A program made the position numbers and the translations under genes. This document shows positions 58,206 to 64,000 of a stretch of 64,000 bases of DNA, in pieces. Positions within the stretch are counted from its first letter, which is position 1. Each line of letters begins with the position of its first letter. The notes beneath the pieces were generated by a model. That model saw only the letters and a list, made by a program, of their open reading frames with translations, was not told the origin of the DNA and ran no database searches. The DNA is from UPXZ01 sp964498765. Its GTDB lineage: Bacteria; Bacteroidota; Bacteroidia; Bacteroidales; Paludibacteraceae. The stretch lies in NCBI GenBank assembly GCA_964498765.1, contig CAZCIU010000003.1, positions 30,276-94,275 on the forward strand, in the 5' to 3' direction.

Positions 58206-60143
58206 CTATTTTCTTCTTTTGGCATTTTCACGAGCCAATTTTTCTTGCTCTTTCTGCATTCTTTCCAGTCGCTCCATGAAACCACCCGCTTTTTTAGGTT
58301 TCTTTTCATTCGCTTTTCCTTTAGCGTGAAGTTGAGCCAAAAGCTTTTCTTCGTTGATTGAAGCCTTGATAATTTCGTTTTGAATAACGGTAAATAGCGA
58401 CGACAAGAAATAGTAATACGTCAAACCGGAAGCATAGCTGTTGAACATAAAGAAGAACATTACCGGCATAAAATACATCATATATTTCATCATATTCGCA
58501 CCCGGCTGATCGGCTGATGGCGCTGTGTTTGCCATGCTGATTTTGGTTGAGAATATCGTTGCAACCGTCATCAAAAGCGCAAAAAGACTGATGTGATTAT
58601 TGAAAATATTGCTAATCAACGGAATGTTTGCTTTCCAAGTCAAAATCGCATCGTAGGCCGAAAGGTCTTTTGCCCAAAGGAAACTTTGCTGACGCAGCTC
58701 GATAGCCGACGGGAAGAAACTAAACATCGCAATCAAAACCGGCATCGAAAGCAGCATTGGGATACAGCCGCTCATCGGACTTACGCCGACTTTGCTGTAA
58801 AGTGCCATCGTTGCTTTCTGGCGTTCCATCGCTTTTTCAGGTGGAATTTTTGCGTTAATTTCGTCAATTTCCGGTTTCAGCACACGCATTTTGGCGCTTG
58901 ACATATACGATTTGTAACTCAGTGGGAAAAGTACCAATTTAATTACAATCGTCATCAACAGAATAATAATACCAAAACTATTGATAAATTTGCTGAAAAA
59001 GTTGAACATTGGAATAACGAAAAAGCGGTTAACCCAACCAAAAATTCCCCATCCGAGTGGAACCAATTCTCTAAGTTTCAATTTATCATCGCCAGAAACA
59101 CCTTTATCATAATCAGCTAAAGTTTTGTGGTGAACTGGTCCGAAATAAAATCTAAATCCAGTAGTTTCTCTTCCGCTAATGTCAAATGGAACCACCATAT
59201 CGGCACTGAAAGATTTCATGTAACCGGAATTTTTGTCCTCCACTTCGCTGTTCAACACAGTTGAAGTGAATGATTTATCTGCAATCAAAATTGAGCTAAA
59301 AAACTGATCTTTGAATGCAATCCATTTCACTTGATTATCCAGTTTTTTGCTGTCGTTTTTGTTTGCGTTCAGCTTGTTTACATCATCCGTGAGGTATTTA
59401 TACTGCAAATCAGAATATCGCTCTTCAAACGAACGACCTTTTTCTTGCTGACGAATTTTCGATGCCCATTGCATTTCCAAAGAATTGGTTGACATCGGCA
59501 TTATTTCGTTCATATTTGTAGCTTTCACATCGTACTTCAGCATGTAATCTTTTGCCGGAAGCGAGTAAACAAAATCGATGTAAGCCGTTGGAGATGTAGT
59601 ATTTAATCGCAAAGTAAGCGTCTGATTTCCTTGTGCATCTTTTACAATGTCGCCCACTTGTGTGAAATACATTTCAGAAGTGTTTGCGATTCTGTCGGTG
59701 TTAGTAGCCAACACAAAATTAAAGCTACTTTCCTCAGCATCAAACAAAATAAGCGGTTTACCTTCTTGCGCTTTGTGTTCTTTCAGCTCAGCCGAATATA
59801 CACGACCACCTTTGTTGGAAAAAGTCAATTTTACCAATTCATTTTCCAAAGTGATAAATTTTTCTTCACCAAAAGCTGATTGTCCGAAACCTCCAAATGC
59901 ATCTAATTTTTGAGCAATTGAAGTAGAATCATTTTGAGTTGCCAAACTATCAACAGTGCCGCCAATTTTAGCGATAGAATCAAGTTCCAACTGTTTTTGA
60001 TACTGCTCTTGCTGCACCAATGCGATGGAATCTGTGTATCTTTTGCGCTTCTCCAATTCCTCTTCCGATGGCTTGTTGAGCCACGTAAACCCAATCACAA
60101 TCGCTGTAATCAACAAAAATCCGATTACCGTATTCTTATCCAT
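58206..60143 (-). CDS. yidC: Membrane protein insertase YidC
   Basis: A 645-residue insertase of the long, Gram-negative type. The N-terminal helix is NTVIGFLLITAIVIGFTWL. A large periplasmic P1 domain spans about 70-360, and the conserved insertase core has five helices, including GIIILLMTIVIKLVLFPLSY (about 393-412) and SGCIPMLLSMPVLIAMFSFF (about 460-479). The positively charged groove residue lies in LSYKSYMSSAKMR. The C-terminus is long and basic (KGKANEKKPKKAGG, KLARENAKRRK), probably contacting ribosomes. It inserts inner-membrane proteins with or without SecYEG. Confidence 0.96.
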   Translation of the reverse strand: MDKNTVIGFLLITAIVIGFTWLNKPSEEELEKRKRYTDSIALVQQEQYQKQLELDSIAKIGGTVDSLATQNDSTSIAQKLDAFGGFGQSAFGEEKFITLENELVKLTFSNKGGRVYSAELKEHKAQEGKPLILFDAEESSFNFVLATNTDRIANTSEMYFTQVGDIVKDAQGNQTLTLRLNTTSPTAYIDFVYSLPAKDYMLKYDVKATNMNEIMPMSTNSLEMQWASKIRQQEKGRSFEERYSDLQYKYLTDDVNKLNANKNDSKKLDNQVKWIAFKDQFFSSILIADKSFTSTVLNSEVEDKNSGYMKSFSADMVVPFDISGRETTGFRFYFGPVHHKTLADYDKGVSGDDKLKLRELVPLGWGIFGWVNRFFVIPMFNFFSKFINSFGIIILLMTIVIKLVLFPLSYKSYMSSAKMRVLKPEIDEINAKIPPEKAMERQKATMALYSKVGVSPMSGCIPMLLSMPVLIAMFSFFPSAIELRQQSFLWAKDLSAYDAILTWKANIPLISNIFNNHISLFALLMTVATIFSTKISMANTAPSADQPGANMMKYMMYFMPVMFFFMFNSYASGLTYYYFLSSLFTVIQNEIIKASINEEKLLAQLHAKGKANEKKPKKAGGFMERLERMQKEQEKLARENAKRRK

Positions 60144-60365
60144 ATCTACAAAATTTCGAGTTTAGAATGCCTTCAATCAGGCAAAATCTAAACCCGTTCA
60201 TTATTAATTTTTTAGTAAGTCATGAAATAAAAAATCGAGAATTAACTTTCGATTTTTAGAGGTGCAAATTTCGGAAAAAAAAGTGAGATTCGAAAGGAAA
60301 TAAGCAAGGAGTTTCGAAAATCTGACTTAATAAACGAAATAAATCTATTCTTTGAAATAATTATG

Positions 60366-60373
60366 TAAATTTG
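60366..60373 (+). promoter_or_regulatory. -7 promoter element for the GH18 gene
   Basis: TAAATTTG matches TAnnTTTG and ends 46 bp before the ATG at 60420. Confidence 0.5.
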
Positions 60374-60419
60374 TGAAAAGATAAAATTCATTTTTTGAAA
60401 AAATCTAAATTCAACAGCC

Positions 60420-61520
60420 ATGAAACAATTAGTAAGCATTGCAGCTTTTTTATTACTATTTTCTTTAGCTCCTGTATCAGGTCAAGGTGCAAATTCAGAA
60501 AAATTTGAATACAACTTAATCGCCTACTATTCAGGCGATAGCGCAGCCATGTTCAAATATGATTACAGTAGAATTACACATGTAATTTACGGATTCGGTC
60601 ATGTAAATAGCGAAGGAACTTTCGGCGTAAATCGTGAAAAAGATTTGCGGGTATTAAGAGAAATGGTAAAACTGAAACAAAAATATCCACACTTGAAAAC
60701 TTTGGTTGCATTAGGTGGTTGGGGCGGTTGCGACTTATGTTCCAATGTATTTAATGATCCTATCAAAACAAAAGAATTTGTTCGTTCTGTGAAGTATTTT
60801 TTGAAGGTTCATCAACTGGATGGTTTTGATTTTGACTGGGAATATCCAGTTGTAAAAGGCTTTCCAGGACATCAGTATTTGCCGGAAGATAAAGAAAATT
60901 TTACCAACGTTGTAATTAAACTTCGCAAAGCACTTGGCAAAAAGAAAATCGTCAGTTTTGCTGCAGGCGGATTTAAAAACTACCTCGAAAAATCCATTGA
61001 ATGGACTAAAATTGAACCATATCTCGATTTTGTTAATCTAATGTCCTATGATTTAGTCGGTGGATATGCTACTGTCACAGGTCATCAAACTCCTCTCTAC
61101 AGCGGAATTTCCGAAGCAGAATCGGCTGACAAAGCCATTCAATATTTAGAAAAAATCAATTTCCCACTTAAAAAAGTTATCATCGGCGGAACTTTTTATA
61201 CTCGTTCCTGGGAAAATGTGCCGAGTGAAAATAACGGCTTATATCAATCCGGAAAATTCTTGAATTTCAACGATTACAATAAATCTTATAAAAAATTCAC
61301 TCCTGAAAACGGTTATAAGTATTTTTGGGATGAAAAGGCGCAAGCTGCACATTGGTACAACGAAAAAGAAAAGATTTTTGTAACGGGCGATGACAAAAAA
61401 TCGTTCAAAGCCAAAAGTGATTATGTGAAAAAGAAAGGCCTTGGCGGATTGATGTTTTGGGAATTGCCTTTGGATTTGACAGAAAACGGACTTTTTGATG
61501 CAATTGACATTAACAAATGA
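60420..61520 (+). CDS. GH18 family glycosidase (chitinase-like)
   Basis: A 366-residue exported TIM-barrel protein with a signal peptide (about 1-22). YDYSRITHVIYGFGHVN, LKTLVALGGWGGCDLCS and the catalytic DGFDFDWEYP (DxxDxDxE; Glu about 141) are GH18 signatures. VNLMSYDLVGGYA (about 205-217) and the last-strand Trp in GLGGLMFWELPLD complete the site. It should hydrolyse beta-1,4-linked N-acetylglucosamine polymers with a substrate-assisted mechanism. There is no carbohydrate-binding module and no type IX C-terminal sorting domain, so it is probably periplasmic. Confidence 0.93.
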   Translation: MKQLVSIAAFLLLFSLAPVSGQGANSEKFEYNLIAYYSGDSAAMFKYDYSRITHVIYGFGHVNSEGTFGVNREKDLRVLREMVKLKQKYPHLKTLVALGGWGGCDLCSNVFNDPIKTKEFVRSVKYFLKVHQLDGFDFDWEYPVVKGFPGHQYLPEDKENFTNVVIKLRKALGKKKIVSFAAGGFKNYLEKSIEWTKIEPYLDFVNLMSYDLVGGYATVTGHQTPLYSGISEAESADKAIQYLEKINFPLKKVIIGGTFYTRSWENVPSENNGLYQSGKFLNFNDYNKSYKKFTPENGYKYFWDEKAQAAHWYNEKEKIFVTGDDKKSFKAKSDYVKKKGLGGLMFWELPLDLTENGLFDAIDINK

Positions 61521-61537
61521 TAATCAAGTATTTAACT

Positions 61538-61569
61538 AAAAATGGCTCAGATTTCTCTGAGCCATTTTT
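61538..61569. terminator. Bidirectional terminator between the GH18 gene and rocD
   Basis: A 13-bp stem (AAAAATGGCTCAG / CTGAGCCATTTTT) with a 6-nt loop; its right edge touches the rocD stop codon. Confidence 0.88.
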
Positions 61570-62808
61570 TTATTTTAAGAAAGACTGAATTGTTGATTTT
61601 ATAATTTCAATGCATTCCATCAATTGCTCCCTTGTCATCACCAGCGGTGGCGCAAAACGGATGATATTTTTATGTGTAGGTTTGGCAAGAAGACCGTTTT
61701 CAGCCAATTTCACACAAATATCCCAGGCTAAATTTGTATGATCTTCATTGTTAATAATCAGTGCATTCATCAATCCTTTTCCACGTACGGACTGAGCAAT
61801 TTTTGAATTGTCGCAAAGTTTTTGCATTTCATTTCTGAAAATTTTGCCTAATTCCATGGCGTTTTCTGCCAGTTTTTCATCTCGTACTACTTCCAGTGCA
61901 GCTATTCCAACTACCGCAGCAATGGGATTTCCACCGAATGTTGATCCATGCTGCCCGGGACGAATTATATCCATGATTTCACGACTCGAAAGTACTGCCG
62001 AAACCGGATAAACACCTCCGGAAAGCGCCTTACCAAGAATTAAAATATCGGGTTTCACATCTTCGTAATCACACGCAAGCAATTTTCCGGTTCGTGCAAT
62101 TCCTGTCTGAATTTCATCGGCGATAAATAATACATTGTGCTTTTTGCAAAGTTCATACGTTTTTCTCAAATATCCATCATCAGGAACTTTGGCACCTGCT
62201 TCACCTTGTATTGGCTCCACTAAAAATCCGGCGATATTCGGGTTTTCTTCAAGAACTTTTTCGAGCGCATCGACATCATTATACGGAATGATGATGAATC
62301 CAGGTGTAAACGGACCATAATCTGTGCTTGCATCCGGATCCACTGAAAATGAAACAATCGTCGTAGTGCGCCCGTGGAAATTTTCCGCACAAACCACAAT
62401 CTGCGCTTTATTTTCCTCAATTCCTTTTTTCTGATACGCCCATTTCCGACAAAGTTTCAGCGCAGTTTCTACTGCTTCCGCACCTGTATTCATTGGCAAA
62501 AGCTTCTCAAATCCGAAATATTCTGTAACAAATTTTTCGTAAACTCCCAATTTATCGTTGAAAAATGCACGTGAAGTCAAAGTCAATTTTTGTGCTTGCC
62601 CAAGCAGTTCATTTACTATCTTCGGATGGCAATGACCTTGATTAACAGCCGAATAAGCCGAAAGAAAATCGTAATATTTCTTCCCTTCAACATCCCACAC
62701 AAATACACCTTCACCTCGCTCCAAAACTACCGGAAGTGGATGATAATTATGCGCACCGTAATTTTCCTCAAGTTCGATAAAGTAATCAGCTTTTTTAGAA
62801 TTTTGCAT
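61570..62808 (-). CDS. rocD: Ornithine aminotransferase
   Basis: A 412-residue class III PLP enzyme that converts ornithine and 2-oxoglutarate to glutamate semialdehyde and glutamate. YGAHNYHPLPVVLERGEGVF opens the protein. PMNTGAEAVETALKLCRKW and HGRTTTIVSFS bind the cofactor and substrate. FIADEIQTGIARTGKLLACD contains the cofactor Asp, and the PLP lysine lies in LILGKALSGGVYPVSAVL (about 257). The ATG at 62808 is chosen over a longer frame that starts in the intergenic space. It lies 38 bp downstream of ctlX and probably forms an operon with it. Confidence 0.95.
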   Translation of the reverse strand: MQNSKKADYFIELEENYGAHNYHPLPVVLERGEGVFVWDVEGKKYYDFLSAYSAVNQGHCHPKIVNELLGQAQKLTLTSRAFFNDKLGVYEKFVTEYFGFEKLLPMNTGAEAVETALKLCRKWAYQKKGIEENKAQIVVCAENFHGRTTTIVSFSVDPDASTDYGPFTPGFIIIPYNDVDALEKVLEENPNIAGFLVEPIQGEAGAKVPDDGYLRKTYELCKKHNVLFIADEIQTGIARTGKLLACDYEDVKPDILILGKALSGGVYPVSAVLSSREIMDIIRPGQHGSTFGGNPIAAVVGIAALEVVRDEKLAENAMELGKIFRNEMQKLCDNSKIAQSVRGKGLMNALIINNEDHTNLAWDICVKLAENGLLAKPTHKNIIRFAPPLVMTREQLMECIEIIKSTIQSFLK

Positions 62809-62846
62809 ATTATTCTTATTTAGTACGTTTTTTTTTGTATAAAATC

Positions 62847-63788
62847 TTAAAAAATTTCTGCAATCATGCATCTCACACTTCCACCGCCATTTTTTTCGAT
62901 TGTTGGCACCGAAAACACAAGTAATTTGTTGAATTTTTCCAATTGTTTTATTTGTTCTTCAGTCAATGAATCGTAAGCAGTTTGTGACATAGTCAGAAAT
63001 TTTTCTTCCTTCTCATTTTTCAATTGCAGCATATTTCCTGCAAAGCTATTCATCTGATTGACTGTAATTTCCACAATTTCTTTCCCGGATTTTTCAAGCT
63101 CATTCTCCAACATTTTTCTCTCTTCCTCATCCTTAATCGTATCCAAACAAACCACTGCAAACTGATCGCCAAGACACATTATTACATTGGTGTGATAAAT
63201 TGGAAGCTGCTCTCCATCAACTGTTTGCGTCGCATAAAAATAAACCGGACGAAAATTCTGTTCCTGACAAAATTTCAAAAACAAATCTTTATCCGTTCGC
63301 GGTGAAATACCAGCATAAGCTATCCGATTTTTTCTATCAGGAACAATGCTTCCTGTCCCTTCCAGAAAAATATTCTCTTTTTCAAAAGAAGAATAATCTG
63401 TATAATGAAACTTTCTATTCAGCTGATTTTCAACCTCAATCAGAACATCCATTCTTCGTTCCAATCGCCTGTTTTCAGCAAACATCGGATAAAAAATCAC
63501 GTGATTATTCAAATGAAACGAAATCCAATTGTTCGGAAAAATCGAATCCGGAGTATGCGGATAAGGCGTATCTTTCACAACAATTACGTTAATGCCGTTT
63601 GCTTTAAGCTGTTTTACCATTTCCTGAAATTCAGCTAAAGCAAGTTTTTGCGTTTCACTTTGCGTCATTTCATTTTCTTGCTGAAAATAGTTGTTCACAG
63701 CCGTTTCCGGATTGTAAGCAAAAGCAACCGGCTCAATCATCAAAACCGTATCAGTACATCCCAAAGTACATTTTTCCTTTTGTTCCAT
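62847..63788 (-). CDS. ctlX: CtlX-like citrulline hydrolase (arginine deiminase superfamily)
   Basis: A 313-residue guanidino-modifying-enzyme fold protein. DSIFPNNWISFH (about 81-92), FLEGTGSIVPDR (about 140-151), VDGEQLPIYHTNVIMCLGD with the catalytic His, and the C-terminal nucleophile Cys in GGGSVRCMIAEIF (about 307) are visible. In Francisella, CtlX hydrolyses citrulline to ornithine, carbon dioxide and ammonia. The neighbouring ornithine aminotransferase would take the product, which supports this reading over arginine deiminase. The ATG at 63788 is preferred over a TTG four codons upstream. Confidence 0.85.
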   Translation of the reverse strand: MEQKEKCTLGCTDTVLMIEPVAFAYNPETAVNNYFQQENEMTQSETQKLALAEFQEMVKQLKANGINVIVVKDTPYPHTPDSIFPNNWISFHLNNHVIFYPMFAENRRLERRMDVLIEVENQLNRKFHYTDYSSFEKENIFLEGTGSIVPDRKNRIAYAGISPRTDKDLFLKFCQEQNFRPVYFYATQTVDGEQLPIYHTNVIMCLGDQFAVVCLDTIKDEEERKMLENELEKSGKEIVEITVNQMNSFAGNMLQLKNEKEEKFLTMSQTAYDSLTEEQIKQLEKFNKLLVFSVPTIEKNGGGSVRCMIAEIF

Positions 63789-63879
63789 TCTATAGCTCAA
63801 TTAAATATTTTCAAAAAAAACAAAATCTAAACTATCAAAATCAAAGTTGCAACACAGAAAATCATTACTCTCGTTACTA

Positions 63880-63887
63880 CAAATATA
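63880..63887 (-). promoter_or_regulatory. ctlX: -7 promoter element for ctlX-rocD
   Basis: Reads TATATTTG on the minus strand, 91 bp before the ctlX ATG. Upstream at 63960-63977 is an inverted repeat, AAGTTG-N6-CAACTT, which could be an operator. The remaining bases to the window edge show no gene. Confidence 0.45.
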
Positions 63888-64000
63888 ATGGTTTTGGTTT
63901 GAAAAATGGTTATTTTTTGAATAAATATTTAATTTTTCAATTTATAGAAAGCAACATTCAAGTTGAAAATGCAACTTTTTGATTAAACATAAACATTGGC

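Overview
The window is a gene-dense, AT-rich stretch of a Bacteroidota chromosome. The evidence is consistent: promoters match the Bacteroidetes form TTTG-N19/20-TAnnTTTG, leaders lack Shine-Dalgarno sequences, and there are many lipobox lipoproteins. A type IX secretion plug protein, a GldB-type lipoprotein, an L31 without zinc cysteines and an archaeal/eukaryotic-type ProS also fit. The genus cannot be fixed from the sequence. No transposase, prophage, CRISPR array or rRNA was seen. One tRNA-Thr(CGT) is present.

Layout. 1-5.3 kb: end of a metal/cobalamin-binding lipoprotein gene, pepP, an Old Yellow Enzyme, a seven-helix membrane protein resembling Pyr4-type terpene cyclases, and a pirin. 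5.4-12.8 kb: uvrA with a palindromic repeat inside its reading frame, then a collinear group of a small membrane protein, a deacetylase-like protein, a GT4 glycosyltransferase, a membrane-anchored barnase with its barstar, and an EamA transporter. 12.8-20.8 kb: proS, a helix-hairpin-helix protein, an acetyltransferase, a TonB receptor with ferrochelatase, and small unknowns. 20.9-24.4 kb: carB behind a leader that looks like a transcription attenuator.

25.3-36.3 kb is the most unusual part. It is a leucine operon (leuA, leuC, leuD, a second leuA-like gene, leuB) behind an Ile/Leu-rich leader peptide and terminator. Six unrelated genes lie among the leu genes: two GxxExxY genes, an acetyltransferase, grpB, yjbR and chrA. 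Each GxxExxY gene sits in a cassette bounded by imperfect inverted repeats (26 bp and 41 bp), built from elements with a 9-10 bp period. Related periodic arrays lie before yjbR and leuB, and GC-rich palindromes supply stop codons or in-frame codons to neighbouring genes.

36.4-44.9 kb (mostly minus): rpmH, fabG, a duplicated-domain lipoprotein, rpmE2, truA, a DUF4301 protein, a DUF6340 lipoprotein, a metallo-beta-lactamase-fold hydrolase and an RsmF-like methyltransferase. 45-52.7 kb (plus): a GH92 mannosidase, the T9SS plug protein, aspartate kinase, and a membrane protein/winged-helix regulator pair sharing a 22-bp operator-like sequence with the radical SAM gene downstream. 52.7-64 kb (mostly minus): a NatAB-type ABC exporter, radC, a LOG-family protein, gldB-like, yidC, a GH18 protein (plus), then rocD and ctlX, which together would turn citrulline into glutamate semialdehyde.

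Starts were moved to an internal ATG where the longer frame began with TTG or ran into promoter sequence. uvrA and the radical SAM gene appear to start with TTG.
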